The notes: generated by a model not told the origin, from the sequence alone. DNA of 64,000 nt from Ensifer adhaerens (GCF_028993555.1 NZ_CP118612.1:310001-374000); one strand, 5' to 3'; positions 8,992-18,604 are shown, numbered from the stretch's first letter. Translations and numbers: made by a program.

Positions 8992-10662
8992 ATGACGAAG
9001 CAACCTCTTCTCGCGGTCAAGAACCTCGATATCGCCTTCTCCACCTATGGTCGACGTCACCATATCCTGAAGGATATCTCGTTCGAGATCGGCAAGGGCG
9101 AACGCGTCGCGCTCATTGGCGAGACCGGTTCCGGCAAATCGGTAACGTCCAAGGCGATCCTCGGCACGCTTCCCGACAACGCCCGCATTGAGCGTGGCAG
9201 CATCGAATTTGAAGGCCGCTCGATCCTGGACATGCGTTCCCGAGAGCGCGAGGCCCTCAAAGGCACGGCCTTTTCGATCATCATGCAAGACCCGTTGTCG
9301 TCGTTCAATCCGGTGTTCCGGATCGGACGGCACCTGGATGACGTCATGTATTATGCCGATCGCCGCGATGGCCTGGAAAACTCGCGCAGCGAACGCAGAC
9401 AGCGCATTTTCGACGTCTTGCGCCGGGTGCAGTTGCAGGATCCCGAGCGTGTGTTCGAGGCATATCCTGCCCAACTCTCAGGCGGCATGCGCCAGCGCGT
9501 GCTGATCGGCCTGGCACTGCTGCACCAACCGCAGTTGCTCATCGCCGATGAACCCGGGACCGCGCTCGACGTGACCACGCAGGACGAGATCCTAAAGCTG
9601 ATCAATCGTCTCGTCGACAGCGAGGGGCTGTCGCTCCTGATGATCACGCACAATCTCGGCGTCGTTCGCCAGACTGCCGACCGCGTTTTGGTCATGCGAC
9701 GGGGCGAGATCGTCGAAAGCGGCAACTTGCATCAGATCTTCAGCGCGCCGCGGCAGAAGTACACGTTCGACCTCATTGATGCGATCCCGCCACTCTACGG
9801 TCCCAAAGTTTTCGACCAGCCCCTTTCACAAAGGCCACCGATTATCACCGTCAAGGGCGCCGGCAAGACCTATGTTCTGAAGCCGTTCCTTGGCGCCGGT
9901 AAAGCTTATGAGGCGGTCAAGCCAGTGACTTTCTCGGTTTCGGAAGGCGAGATTTTCGGCCTGGCGGGCGAGTCCGGCTCCGGCAAGACGAGCATCGCCC
10001 GCATGATCATGGGGCTGATCGCGCCCAGTTGCGGGACCATAGAAATTTCGACAGGCGCCGGACAACCCTCAGCTCAACGGCTGACGCAGATTGTCTATCA
10101 AAATCCCGGGACATCGCTGAACCCGAAACGAACTGCGGCCCAAGCGCTGTCTGCTCCGCTTGCCCATGTCGGCCTGCGCGGAAAAGCGGCCACGAAGCGC
10201 ATGGAGGAGCTAATGGCGCTCGTCAATCTGCCTTCAGCCTACCTCTCGAAGTATCCGCACGAGCTGTCAGGCGGACAGAAACAGCGGGTAGCAATCGCCC
10301 GCGCGCTGGCTGCGGAACCGAAGATCATCGTCCTCGACGAGCCCACGTCTGCCCTTGATGTCTCGGTGCAAAAGCAGGTCATCGCGCTCCTGCAGAGACT
10401 TAAGGATGAGCTCGGGCTGACCTATCTGTTCATCTCCCACGACCTCTCATTGATGCGCAACTTCTGCGGCCGCATCGCGATCATGCTGAAGGGCGAGATC
10501 GTCGAGCAAGACCGAACGGCGGACATATTTGCCGATCCACGCCACCCCTATACCCGCGCGCTGATCTCCGCGATCCCGGTGATGAGCGATGAGGAAGAGG
10601 CTCTCAAGCCAACGGTCAGCGCCGAGGAGAGAGGGCGCTTTCTGGTGAAGACCACGGCCTGA
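8992..10662 (+). CDS. Fused dipeptide-type ABC ATPase (DppD-DppF fusion)
   Basis: Two ATPase domains in one 556-residue chain. Domain 1 (about 5-265) has Walker A GETGSGKS, signature LSGGMRQR and Walker [13 protein letters not shown]. Domain 2 (about 285-540) has Walker A GESGSGKT, signature LSGGQKQR and Walker [13 protein letters not shown]. Each domain ends with the oligopeptide-transporter C-terminal pattern ([28 protein letters not shown]). The ATG at 8992 is preceded by a GGAGG and sits right after the permease stop. It should power the permease pair encoded just upstream; the substrate is unknown. Confidence 0.93.
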   Translation: MTKQPLLAVKNLDIAFSTYGRRHHILKDISFEIGKGERVALIGETGSGKSVTSKAILGTLPDNARIERGSIEFEGRSILDMRSREREALKGTAFSIIMQDPLSSFNPVFRIGRHLDDVMYYADRRDGLENSRSERRQRIFDVLRRVQLQDPERVFEAYPAQLSGGMRQRVLIGLALLHQPQLLIADEPGTALDVTTQDEILKLINRLVDSEGLSLLMITHNLGVVRQTADRVLVMRRGEIVESGNLHQIFSAPRQKYTFDLIDAIPPLYGPKVFDQPLSQRPPIITVKGAGKTYVLKPFLGAGKAYEAVKPVTFSVSEGEIFGLAGESGSGKTSIARMIMGLIAPSCGTIEISTGAGQPSAQRLTQIVYQNPGTSLNPKRTAAQALSAPLAHVGLRGKAATKRMEELMALVNLPSAYLSKYPHELSGGQKQRVAIARALAAEPKIIVLDEPTSALDVSVQKQVIALLQRLKDELGLTYLFISHDLSLMRNFCGRIAIMLKGEIVEQDRTADIFADPRHPYTRALISAIPVMSDEEEALKPTVSAEERGRFLVKTTA

Positions 10663-10709
10663 AGCCGAGCGAGACAACCGGGCAAGACCCGCCAACAAGG
10701 AGACTATCC

Positions 10710-12269
10710 GTGTATCGATTGGGAATAGATGTCGGTGGTACCAACACCGACGCTGTCATCATGGAGGGACAGCACGTCCTTTCGGGGGTCAAGGCTTCGA
10801 CGTCTGAGAACGTGACCACCGGTGTCATCGAGGCATTGGAAGGCGCCGTTTCGAAAGCCGGGATCGATCGTTCCAAGATTGGAACCGTGATGATCGGAAC
10901 GACGCATTTCACCAATGCTGTGATCGAGCGCAAGCATATCAGCCATGTCGCTGCCATCCGCCTCGGCCTGCCGGCGACCTCCAGCCTGCCGCCGCTCGTC
11001 GATTGGCCGGACGATCTGGCGGCAGCCGTCGGCCATCACACCTATCTTGTTCGTGGGGGTTATGAGTTCGATGGGCGTGCGATCGCGCCACTCGACGAGG
11101 AAGAACTTGTCCGCATCGCCCAGGATATCCGGGCAAAGAATGTCAAAGCCGCAGCGATCACCTGCGTCTTCAGCCCAATCAATTCTGAGATGGAAAAGCG
11201 GGCGAAGGCCGTTATCGAGAAGCACTGTCCCGGTCTTCCGGTCGTGATCTCCGGCGATATCGGACGCATTGGATTGCTTGAGCGCGAAAGTGCTGCGATC
11301 ATGAACGCAAGCCTGCTTCCGCTGGCGGCAAAGACCGTCGACGCCTTCGGCAAGGCGCTTGCCGAAGCGGGGCTCTCCTGCCCCTTCTTCATTACCCAAA
11401 ACGACGGCACCCTCATGGCCGCCAGGACGGTCCGCAGCTTCCCTGTTCTGACCTTCGCGTCCGGGCCCACCAATTCGATGCGTGGAGCGGCGTTCCTGAC
11501 CGGACGAAAGGAAGCAATCGTCGTTGATATCGGAGGGACTACTTCCGACGTGGGAGCGTTGCATCACGGCTTTCCGCGCCAGGCGGCAACCATCGTCGAT
11601 GTTGGCGGCGTGCGCACCAATTTCCGCATGCCGGACGTCTTCTCGATCGGCCTTGGCGGTGGCTCCCTTGTGCGCGAGCTTGCTGGCGGCGAGGTCACGG
11701 TTGGACCGCAATCGGTTGGTTACCGTATTGCCAAGGAAGCACTCGTCTTCGGCGGCTCTACCCTCACGACGACGGACGTCGCTGTCGCACTCGGCAAGGC
11801 CAGTGTCGGCGACGCCTCCAAAGTTGCCGGACTTGATCGGGCGCTTGCCGAAAAGGCTCATGCAAAGATTGTCTCAATGCTCGAAAATGCGGTCGAACGC
11901 AGCCGCGTCTCCGCTGATCCGATCCCGGTGATTGCCGTTGGCGGCGGCTCAATCTTGATGCCCGATCGCCTGGGCGAACTCGAGGTCATCCGTCCGGAGA
12001 ACTTTGCAGTCGCCAACGCCGTCGGTGCGGCAATCGCGCAGATAAGCGGCGAGGTCGACCGGGTTTTTGCACTCGAAAGAGGACTCACGCGAGAGATCTG
12101 CCTGAAACAGGCGGAGCAGGAGGCCACCGAACGGGCACTTTCGGCCGGCGCCGTTGCAGAAACGATCCAGGTTATCGAGCGGGAAGACGTGCCGCTTGCC
12201 TATCTGCCGGGAAACGCCACCCGCATTCACGTGAAAGTCGTTGGCGAAATGGGAGGTTACCATGGCTGA
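10710..12269 (+). CDS. Hydantoinase/oxoprolinase family protein, HyuA-like
   Basis: ASKHA-fold enzyme of 519 residues with phosphate-binding loops GIDVGGTNTDAV (about 5-16) and VVDIGGTTSDVG (about 271-282), and a later glycine-rich GLGGGS. The family includes ATP-dependent hydantoinase A and 5-oxoprolinase; this member is shorter than HyuA and has no HyuB gene beside it. GTG start with AAGGAG seven bases upstream. Its 3' end overlaps the DUF917 gene by 8 bases. Families with these two domains occur together, sometimes as one chain, so the pair probably acts on one cyclic amide or amide-like substrate brought in by the adjoining importer (inference). Confidence 0.85.
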   Translation: MYRLGIDVGGTNTDAVIMEGQHVLSGVKASTSENVTTGVIEALEGAVSKAGIDRSKIGTVMIGTTHFTNAVIERKHISHVAAIRLGLPATSSLPPLVDWPDDLAAAVGHHTYLVRGGYEFDGRAIAPLDEEELVRIAQDIRAKNVKAAAITCVFSPINSEMEKRAKAVIEKHCPGLPVVISGDIGRIGLLERESAAIMNASLLPLAAKTVDAFGKALAEAGLSCPFFITQNDGTLMAARTVRSFPVLTFASGPTNSMRGAAFLTGRKEAIVVDIGGTTSDVGALHHGFPRQAATIVDVGGVRTNFRMPDVFSIGLGGGSLVRELAGGEVTVGPQSVGYRIAKEALVFGGSTLTTTDVAVALGKASVGDASKVAGLDRALAEKAHAKIVSMLENAVERSRVSADPIPVIAVGGGSILMPDRLGELEVIRPENFAVANAVGAAIAQISGEVDRVFALERGLTREICLKQAEQEATERALSAGAVAETIQVIEREDVPLAYLPGNATRIHVKVVGEMGGYHG

Positions 12270-13392
12270 GCGCGCCCTTAAAACTTCGAACTACGATCCC
12301 GCAGACCTTTGGGTCCTTAACGAAGAAGATCTGGAGGCCCTCGAGATTGGCTCCGGGATTCTCGGAACTGGCGGTGGAGGTAATCCCTATCTTGGCAAGC
12401 TACGTGCACGTCTTGCCATGCGCAGTGGTTATCCATTGTCGATCCTGCCGCTCGATCGTCTCGCCGACGACGCGCGCTGTGTTTCAATCGGCGCGATCGG
12501 CGCACCGGTCGTGGCCTATGAACGTCTGAAGGAAGGCCGCGAGGGGCTGCGATGCGTGCGTGCGCTGGAAGAGCACCTGAACATTTCGATCGACGCGATC
12601 GTCTGCGAGGAAATCGGCGGTTCAAACTCGATGGAACCCCTGATCGCGGCCGCCTTTGCCGGTCTTCCGGTTGTCGACTGTGACGGCATGGGACGAGCGT
12701 TCCCGGAAATGCAGATGACGACCTTTTCGATATACGGGCATCGTTCAACTCCGAGCGTGATGTGCGACCTGCACGGCAATACCGTGCTGTTTCAGCATGC
12801 GGCGTCGGAGCTTTGGCATGAGCGCATGGCGCGTGCTTGCGTCGTCGCCCAAGGTGGCTCGTCCATGCTTGCCTCGTCACCGACGACCGGTGCGTTCCTG
12901 AAGAAATACGCAGTTCCCCATTCCTATACGCAGGCCATCGCACTTGGGCGCGCAGTTTTGAAGGCGCGGCGGGAGCATGCCGATCCGGTGGCGGCAATCT
13001 GCGAGCAGGAGAAGGGTCGCACCGTCTTCATGGGCAAGATCGTCGACCTGGAGCGGCAATTGCGCGGTGGCTTTGTTCTCGGCGAGGCAAAGCTTGCAGG
13101 CATCGATAGTTTCAACGGCGATAGCGCCTCGGTGATGATCCAGAACGAAAACCTGGTCTTCAGCCGAAACGGCACTGTTGAAGTGTCCGTGCCCGATCTG
13201 ATCATCGTGCTCGATGTCGATACCGGCATCGCGATCACAACCGAGATGCTTCGCTACGGCCAACGTGTCGCAATCGTCGCGTTGCCATGCCATCCGCTAT
13301 TGCGATCTCAAGCGGCACTTGAAGTCGTCGGACCGAAAGCTTTTGGCTTTGACGACGTTGTCTTCCGCCCGATTGAGGAGATGCCGGCATGA
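12262..13392 (+). CDS. DUF917 (S-methyl-thiohydantoin desulfurase-like domain) protein
   Basis: 376 residues from the ATG at 12262, which has GGGAGG six bases upstream and overlaps the preceding gene. Family features: LEIGSGILGTGGGGNPY near the N-terminus, the VVDCDGMGRAFPEMQM motif and the ETFxIYG-like segment with metal-ligand-type residues, and a C-terminal barrel ending in DTGIAITTEMLRYGQRVAIV. The biochemical role of the family is largely unproven; the Pfam name refers to one desulfurase activity. Coupled translation with the HyuA-like enzyme argues for one complex or successive steps. Confidence 0.85.
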   Translation: MAERALKTSNYDPADLWVLNEEDLEALEIGSGILGTGGGGNPYLGKLRARLAMRSGYPLSILPLDRLADDARCVSIGAIGAPVVAYERLKEGREGLRCVRALEEHLNISIDAIVCEEIGGSNSMEPLIAAAFAGLPVVDCDGMGRAFPEMQMTTFSIYGHRSTPSVMCDLHGNTVLFQHAASELWHERMARACVVAQGGSSMLASSPTTGAFLKKYAVPHSYTQAIALGRAVLKARREHADPVAAICEQEKGRTVFMGKIVDLERQLRGGFVLGEAKLAGIDSFNGDSASVMIQNENLVFSRNGTVEVSVPDLIIVLDVDTGIAITTEMLRYGQRVAIVALPCHPLLRSQAALEVVGPKAFGFDDVVFRPIEEMPA

Positions 13393-13661
13393 CAGTTGGT
13401 TTGAAGGCCAACTGTAGCATCGATGCGGTTATGACCGGGCGCTGCCTTCTCGAACAGAGGCAAAAGGCTGGAGTTAAACGCGGCAAGGCGGTGGTGAACG
13501 GCACTGGCGTGGTTGCCGGTCGTCAGCTTGGGGTTGTGTTCCAGAACGCGTCTCAGGCCCGAATTGCGCTTGATGCAGATGGCTACGTGCCCGTGACCCT
13601 CGAACAGCTTCGCCATGGTTTCACGGTCAAACTCACCGGTTTTGCGTCCGGCCGGCGATAG
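13389..13661 (+). CDS. Unknown 90-residue protein coupled to DUF917 gene
   Basis: Short gene whose ATG overlaps the stop of the DUF917 gene as ATGA, arguing for translational coupling. The protein has no signal peptide or membrane segment. It starts MTVGLKANCSIDAVMTGRCL and contains a GKAVVNGTGVVAGRQLGVVF stretch, which could form a small beta structure. I do not recognise the family. Because it sits inside the importer/HyuA operon and ahead of the binding-protein gene, it may be a small subunit or accessory of the enzyme pair. It could also be a degraded reading frame. Confidence 0.5.
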   Translation: MTVGLKANCSIDAVMTGRCLLEQRQKAGVKRGKAVVNGTGVVAGRQLGVVFQNASQARIALDADGYVPVTLEQLRHGFTVKLTGFASGRR

Positions 13662-13765
13662 CGCTGCCACAGAACTGCGATTTGCCGGCAGCGGCGAACA
13701 CGAAACCCGGCCGCCACTGGGCGGCCGGCGTCCTCAACGACAACAAAGCAAAAGGGAACACGGAT

Positions 13766-15343
13766 ATGAAGAACACCCTCATCACGGGCCTGCTTCTGGG
13801 GCTGGTGCAGACGACAGCGCTTACCGCCCCGGCCGCGGCCGCCGAGAAAGTGTCTATCGTCGTCAATGCAACGCAGGAATTTGGGACGATCGATCCCGGC
13901 AAGATCAACGATTATACCGAATACATGGCTGCGGTGAACCTTTACTCGGGCCTGACCACCGTAAACCCGGACGGTTCAGTCGTTCCAGAGCTTGCTGAAA
14001 CTTGGAGCGTTTCCGACGACGATAAAACCTACACCTTCAAGCTGAAGCAGGGCGCTACGTTCCAGGACGGAACGCCGGTCAAGGCGTCGGATGTCGTCTA
14101 CACGGTCAAGCGGCTGCTCGCAGGCAATGAAGGCCCTTCTTATCTCTTCACTGGCATTGTCGACCCGGAGAAGGTTAGGGCCGTCGACGAACAGACCGTG
14201 GAGATAGGGTTGAAGAAGGTCTATGCGCCTTTCATCACCAGCACCCCGCTCATCCTCGTTTTGAACGAAAAGCAGATCAGGGCAAACAGCAGCCAAGAAT
14301 GGGGAGGGGACTATCTTGCCGATCATCCGGCGGGTGCTGGCCCTTACACGCTTTCGTCTTGGCAGCGGGCCTCGCAAATGGTGATCAACCGCTATGAGGG
14401 TTATCACGGTGGTTGGAACAAGGGAAAACCGATTGACGAAATCCGGTTCGTCATCACCCATGACGAGGCAACGGTAAAGGCGCTGGCAGCCAAGGGCGAG
14501 CTCGGAATGTCGGCCCGCGCCCAGGCAAACGAAACCTTCGATGCAATCGGAAAAATGCCAGGTTACAAGATCCTGAACGGCACTACGGCAACCGGTTACT
14601 ATATCAAAATGAACACCAAGGTGCCGCCGACCGACGACATCCACGTTCGCCGCGCCATCGCCTATGCAACGGATTACGACACGGTACGCAAAGTGATCCA
14701 TCCCGGTGAACCGATGAACGGCCCGTTGGCTGCGGTTTTCAAGGACGCCTATCTCGATGAACTTGCCGCCCCGGAGTACAATCTGGAAAAGGCCAAGGAG
14801 GAACTTGAAAAATCGAAATATGCGGGCAAGGGGCCGATCAAGGTTACGCACACGTATGTGACGGGCCTCGCATTCGAGGAGGATCTTGCGCTGCTGATGC
14901 AAGCCAACCTGGAGCAGATCGGAATAGAGCTCGATATCAAGCCGGAACCTTGGAACCGGATCACCGAGCTGGCGGCTGAAGTCGACACGACGCCAGCCAC
15001 CACTCAGGTCGTCTACGGCCCCACCTATCCATCCCCTGACAGCGTTTTCTACGTACAGTACCATTCCAAGGCCAAGGGCACGTGGGCCTCTATGGAATGG
15101 CTCGATGATCCGGAAATCGACGCACTCATCGACAGATCGCGCGAGACGCTCGATCCTATCGCACAGAACGCTCTTTATAAGGATATCCAGCGCAAGGTCG
15201 TTGAAATGCAGGCCGACGTTTTCCTGACAGTCGAGGCACAGCAATATGCAGCCAGCAAGTGCCTGCAGGGTTATGCCTTCATCCCCATGCAGAGTTGGGA
15301 CCTGAACTTTTCGCGCTTCTGGTGGGATTGCCAGGCCGAATGA
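13766..15343 (+). CDS. ABC transporter substrate-binding protein, family 5 (DppA/OppA type)
   Basis: Periplasmic binding protein of 525 residues. The ATG at 13766 (AAAGGGA upstream) gives a clean signal peptide: MKNTLITGLLLGLVQTTALT with cleavage after an Ala-rich AAAA around residue 26. The mature part has the family 5 signature of the lobe (VPELAETWSVSDDDKTYTF, then FKLKQGATFQDGTPVKASDV). It is the last gene of the operon and supplies the importer encoded at 7102-10662. The ligand cannot be read from the sequence. Confidence 0.93.
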   Translation: MKNTLITGLLLGLVQTTALTAPAAAAEKVSIVVNATQEFGTIDPGKINDYTEYMAAVNLYSGLTTVNPDGSVVPELAETWSVSDDDKTYTFKLKQGATFQDGTPVKASDVVYTVKRLLAGNEGPSYLFTGIVDPEKVRAVDEQTVEIGLKKVYAPFITSTPLILVLNEKQIRANSSQEWGGDYLADHPAGAGPYTLSSWQRASQMVINRYEGYHGGWNKGKPIDEIRFVITHDEATVKALAAKGELGMSARAQANETFDAIGKMPGYKILNGTTATGYYIKMNTKVPPTDDIHVRRAIAYATDYDTVRKVIHPGEPMNGPLAAVFKDAYLDELAAPEYNLEKAKEELEKSKYAGKGPIKVTHTYVTGLAFEEDLALLMQANLEQIGIELDIKPEPWNRITELAAEVDTTPATTQVVYGPTYPSPDSVFYVQYHSKAKGTWASMEWLDDPEIDALIDRSRETLDPIAQNALYKDIQRKVVEMQADVFLTVEAQQYAASKCLQGYAFIPMQSWDLNFSRFWWDCQAE

Positions 15344-15415
15344 CAACGCAAGTTTCCTGATACATCCTGGAGCAGGGCCTCAAATAAACCTTCCGATTGC
15401 GAAGAAAACGGGTTC

Positions 15416-15446
15416 GGGCGGCTGAAGATGTAGATTTCAGCCGCTC
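15416..15446 (+). terminator. Hairpin downstream of the binding-protein gene
   Basis: Inverted repeat GCGGCTGAA / TTCAGCCGC (15418-15426 and 15436-15444) with a 9-base loop, about 75 bases after the stop codon. There is no clear T run, so it may be a weak terminator or an mRNA-stabilising end. Confidence 0.45.
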
Positions 15447-15836
15447 AAACCGTTCATCGGCCGGGCGATCGTGATCGGTCGGCAGTCCGACGCGGGCGAG
15501 TCAGCCGCAAGTCTGTTTGCGCGCATCAGAACAGGGATTCGGCAACCTTTCGTGACCGAAGAGCGCCAGCCCGGCTTGATCGGAGGAGATGACAAGACAG
15601 GCTTTCGGACGGGCACAGCCATCAGCCCGCCGCAGCAAGGTCCCTTCGCCGGGACGATGGATGGGTTAGGCCGTTATGCGATCAGCAGCACGCGGTGACT
15701 GCGCCGTTTTAGATTGGCCAACCGGTCCTCAGCAAACCCCATAGAGCAGCGGCAAAGCTCCGACTGCGGACAGAAGCAAGCACTCGGCGAGGGATCAAGC
15801 GCACAAGGGATTGACGAGGCGCCCGTTACAGAAGAA

Positions 15837-15900
15837 TCGCATAATGTATCGACTGGGATTTCGCCGTACTGGGGCAAGGGGGCTGGCTAATGCCGCTCTA
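15837..15900 (+). repeat. Dispersed repeat, copy A (dif-like core)
   Basis: About 64 bases beginning with TCGCATAATGTATCGACTGG and continuing with ACTGGGG and GGCTAATGCCGCTCTA blocks that recur at 25392-25450. The CGCATAATGTAT part resembles the XerC half plus spacer of dif, but the XerD half is absent. It lies about 110 bases upstream of the parD antitoxin gene. The rest of 15347-16011 shows no gene. Confidence 0.65.
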
Positions 15901-15977
15901 TCGATTTCTGGGATCGACGGTGGCGATCAAGAGTTAGGATTGCAATATCCTGTGCGAGTGAAGGCAAGTGAATTCCT

Positions 15978-16010
15978 TGCCAAATTTTGCCAAGCAAGAT
16001 ATTTTGGCTT
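15978..16010. promoter_or_regulatory. Possible ParD operator
   Basis: Directly before the antitoxin ATG lies TTGCCAAATTTTGCCAAG (two TTGCCAA direct repeats) followed by ATTTTGGC, which forms an imperfect inverted repeat with the left part. ParD proteins repress their own operons at such sites, so this is a candidate autoregulatory operator. Confidence 0.35.
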
Positions 16011-16011
16011 C

Positions 16012-16251
16012 ATGAGCACGATGAACATTTCCCTTCCAGACTATCTGAAGAGCTTCGTCGATGAACAAGTCGCCGGACGGGGCTATGGCACAAGCAGCGA
16101 ATACATTCGCGAGTTGATCCGCCGAGATCAAGATCGCCTGAAGCTGCGCAGTTTGTTGCTTGACGGTGCTTCCTCCGCTCAGACTGCCCCGGCCGATGCA
16201 GATTACTTCACCGGGTTACGCGATCGGGCTCGTGGTCGGCGGAGCAAGTGA
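16012..16251 (+). CDS. parD: Type II antitoxin, ParD family
   Basis: 79-residue ribbon-helix-helix protein. MNISLPDYLKSFVDEQVAGR is the typical ParD start (beta strand then helix), followed by the conserved YGTSSEYIRELIRRDQDR motif; the charged C-terminal half would bind the toxin. I start it at the ATG at 16012 instead of earlier in-frame codons because the family begins here. Its TGA overlaps the GTG of the toxin gene, the usual coupling in ParDE modules. Confidence 0.88.
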   Translation: MSTMNISLPDYLKSFVDEQVAGRGYGTSSEYIRELIRRDQDRLKLRSLLLDGASSAQTAPADADYFTGLRDRARGRRSK

Positions 16252-16577
16252 AAACCAAGCCGGTTATTCCACGCGAGTTGGCACGTACAGATGCCGAAGC
16301 CGCCGTCGACTTTTATGTACGTGAGGCGGGAGCGGACGCCGCCTTAGGATTCGTCGACGCTCTTCAAGCGGCTTACGATTTGATAGCGAGGCATCCAGAA
16401 TCAGGATCCTTGCGGTATGCGTACGAATTGGGATTGCCTGACTTGAGGGACGTCTGTCTGAAGAGATATCCCTATCTCGTTTTCTATCGCGTGCAGGTTG
16501 ACCACGTCGACGTTTGGCGTGTGCTTCATGTCAAGCGGGATATCCCGCAATGGATGCAGGGACCGGAAAGCCACTGA
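16248..16577 (+). CDS. parE: Type II toxin, ParE/RelE superfamily
   Basis: 109-residue toxin with the compact ParE fold: N-terminal helices with ELARTDAEAAVDFYVREAG, a DLIARHPESGSLRYAYELGL middle and the C-terminal strand pattern PYLVFYRVQVDHVDVWRVLH ending near HVKRDIP. ParE toxins inhibit gyrase; RelE relatives cleave mRNA. Start is a GTG overlapping the antitoxin stop. Frame is intact, so the module may be active. Confidence 0.88.
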   Translation: MKTKPVIPRELARTDAEAAVDFYVREAGADAALGFVDALQAAYDLIARHPESGSLRYAYELGLPDLRDVCLKRYPYLVFYRVQVDHVDVWRVLHVKRDIPQWMQGPESH

Positions 16578-16909
16578 TCTTTCGAAGACTTATCGCTGAA
16601 AGTTGTCAGTGCCTAAGGTTCGACTCCCATCAAGGCGCTAGATAGTCATTGTGGGCGGTCGTCAGTCGAGTCCGACGACCTTTGCCGGGCGAACGTTTGA
16701 AAACTCTTCACTCCGGAAATCATGCTTGATTTGAAAAGAGGTGTGCCGACGGCACCTTTCAACCAGCACTCCCGCTTCTTTTTGATGTAGGTGAAGGCAA
16801 CACACCGGTCTAAGGCGGGGGCGTGCATGCGGATTTCGATTGGGGTTTTCGGTGTGCCCCAGAGGACATCCACGACTCTTAAGCGGAGGTCCGGCATCGG
16901 GCAAGCCGT
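16578..16909. other. Intergenic region with a T-arm-like motif
   Basis: No supported gene. At 16617-16637 stands GGTTCGACTCCCATCAAGG, which resembles a tRNA T arm and acceptor end. Related motifs occur at 49718, 49949 and 58050. Short frames on the minus strand here have no recognisable content. Confidence 0.4.
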
Positions 16910-18604
16910 CTAGAATGTCCATGGCGATGCTATAGGCAAAGTCGGCCCCGCGCGCCGATTTAGTGGATGCGCTGGGAGCTTTCCGGAGTTGCAATGTGCC
17001 GGGTCGATGATCGCCACAGACTGCTTGAGCGAGGAAGGCGCAACGCCTGCTGGCTGGCGCCCGACAAAGAGCGGCAGGGTCGGTGGCTTGGCCTTGCCCA
17101 GGAGCGGCGGCGCCGTCACCCGGACAACGCCTCCGGGTCTCGGCGTTGTAGTCGCGATACCGGTCTGGCTGAGCTTCACCATGCTGATGCTAAGCCCGTC
17201 GCGTGCGGACTGGATATCCGGTTTGATCTCGAGTGCCTTGCGAAAGGCATCCGTGGCGTCGGCGTGGTTGTCCAGCGCCTGCAGGGCGTTTCCTAGCCTG
17301 ACCCAGCCCTTCGCCAGATGTGGCACAACGACCAACAGCTTCCCGAACGCGGCCGCAGCCGCCTGATGGTCGCCCTTATCTGCCAACAGTTGGCCGAGCG
17401 CGTAGAGGGTCTGCGCGTGGGCGGGATCGGTATCAAGGATCTGGCGGTAGGCGTTCTCGGCCTCCGCCGTATGGCCTTTCTCGTGGTTCTTGTTCGCCTC
17501 GCTGAAGATGCCCGAGAGCGCCCTTGGGTCGAGCCGGTCGCCCAGGTTGCGGCGGGTGCGGGTCTGCACGACCTTAGAGGTGATGAGTTTGTCGCTGGCG
17601 CCGAAGGTGTATTTGTATGCCTCGTCGCCGCGCAGGAAGTCATAGGTCCGGTAGCCGTTCGCAATGGCGTGGCGGATGCTGTAGGCGTGCAGCACAAGTC
17701 CCGGCGGCACGATCTCGGCGCTCTCGTCGCGCCCGGCCATGTTGAAGAAGTACGTCTTCTTCACCGGATCGATGAAGGTCGCCAGGGCGCCGAGCGGCCG
17801 ATCCCGGTGCCACAGGACAGGCAGGAACAGGCTGCCATCGGCGAAGGCATCGCTGAGAACGTGCCGGTTGGTGTTCAGGATCCCGGACAGGCGATTGCCC
17901 TTGCGGGGCCCCCATCGATTCTTCCAGAAATCAAGGAGGATGCCGACGTCGCGATTGATCGTTACAGAATCCGCCAGCGTGATGCGGAATTCTTCCGAAC
18001 CGTCCACCTTGCGGAGGAACCGCCTCAGCTTCTGGCGCATGTTGGTGCCGAGCTTCTGCTCGAGATACCCGTCCCATGTCTCGGGCAGGTCGACGGACGG
18101 ACATTTGGCGTTGTCAACGTTGTCTTCTGCGTTGATCCTGCTCAGGGTCCGCATCGTGAGCTGCTTGTCCTCGAGATTCTCTAGGAAGCTGCGCAAGCGT
18201 CCTCTGGACATGTATAGGTTTTCGAGATGCAGATTTGCCCAGTGCATCCTTCTCAGATGCTTGGCAAAGGCCGCCATGGCCGCCCGAGCGAATTCGGGAG
18301 CGCAGACCGCCCCAGTGTAGTCCGCGACGTAGGAACCGCCCATGTGGACGTCGTGGTAGAAAATTTCGGCCTTGCCGTTCACCCGGGTCGTCAGCCGCAG
18401 GGGCATCAATGCCACGTAAGGTGAAGAGCGCGTGCCCTGGCTTGCAGCCAGAACGAACCATTGGCCTTCGATGTGCCGGAAGAAGGCTGAAATGAATTGC
18501 CAGGACAGGAAATACTGCGCGTCCGGATCCGCTCTGTAGAGCTTGTCCCAGTTCTGCTTCAGCCTATCAAGATCTTCCCGTCTGGATATGACGTCGATAC
18601 GCAT
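16910..18604 (-). CDS. CelD/BcsL-like GNAT acetyltransferase with C-terminal TPR repeats
   Basis: 564 residues. The first 350 or so match the CelD-like acetyltransferase group associated with exopolysaccharide or cellulose modification, including the motif LGALATFIDPVKKTYFFNMA and HAIANGYRTYDFLRGDEAYK near residues 300-345. Three TPR units follow (about 375-475; EAENAYRQILDTDPAHAQTL, then LVVVPHLAKGWVRLGNAL and ALEIKPD). The last 70 or so residues are Pro- and Ala-rich without a clear fold and might reflect an altered 3' end. No polysaccharide synthesis genes lie next to it, so its acceptor is unknown. Confidence 0.75.
   Translation of the reverse strand: MRIDVISRREDLDRLKQNWDKLYRADPDAQYFLSWQFISAFFRHIEGQWFVLAASQGTRSSPYVALMPLRLTTRVNGKAEIFYHDVHMGGSYVADYTGAVCAPEFARAAMAAFAKHLRRMHWANLHLENLYMSRGRLRSFLENLEDKQLTMRTLSRINAEDNVDNAKCPSVDLPETWDGYLEQKLGTNMRQKLRRFLRKVDGSEEFRITLADSVTINRDVGILLDFWKNRWGPRKGNRLSGILNTNRHVLSDAFADGSLFLPVLWHRDRPLGALATFIDPVKKTYFFNMAGRDESAEIVPPGLVLHAYSIRHAIANGYRTYDFLRGDEAYKYTFGASDKLITSKVVQTRTRRNLGDRLDPRALSGIFSEANKNHEKGHTAEAENAYRQILDTDPAHAQTLYALGQLLADKGDHQAAAAAFGKLLVVVPHLAKGWVRLGNALQALDNHADATDAFRKALEIKPDIQSARDGLSISMVKLSQTGIATTTPRPGGVVRVTAPPLLGKAKPPTLPLFVGRQPAGVAPSSLKQSVAIIDPAHCNSGKLPAHPLNRRAGPTLPIASPWTF

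Noticed and set aside
7980..9044. 354-residue minus-strand frame
   Set aside because: Shadow of the DppC-type permease; very rich in Arg, Asp and His without any domain.
10704..11861. 385-residue minus-strand frame
   Set aside because: Opposite the HyuA-like gene, whose motifs are clear; shadow.
13976..15346. 456-residue minus-strand frame
   Set aside because: Opposite the binding-protein gene with signal peptide and family signature; no motifs of its own.
15837..15864. A full dif/XerCD site
   Set aside because: The XerC arm and spacer match but the second arm (GACTGG...) does not resemble the XerD arm; kept only as dif-like.
17318..18184. 288-residue plus-strand frame
   Set aside because: Opposite the CelD-like acetyltransferase; no recognisable content.
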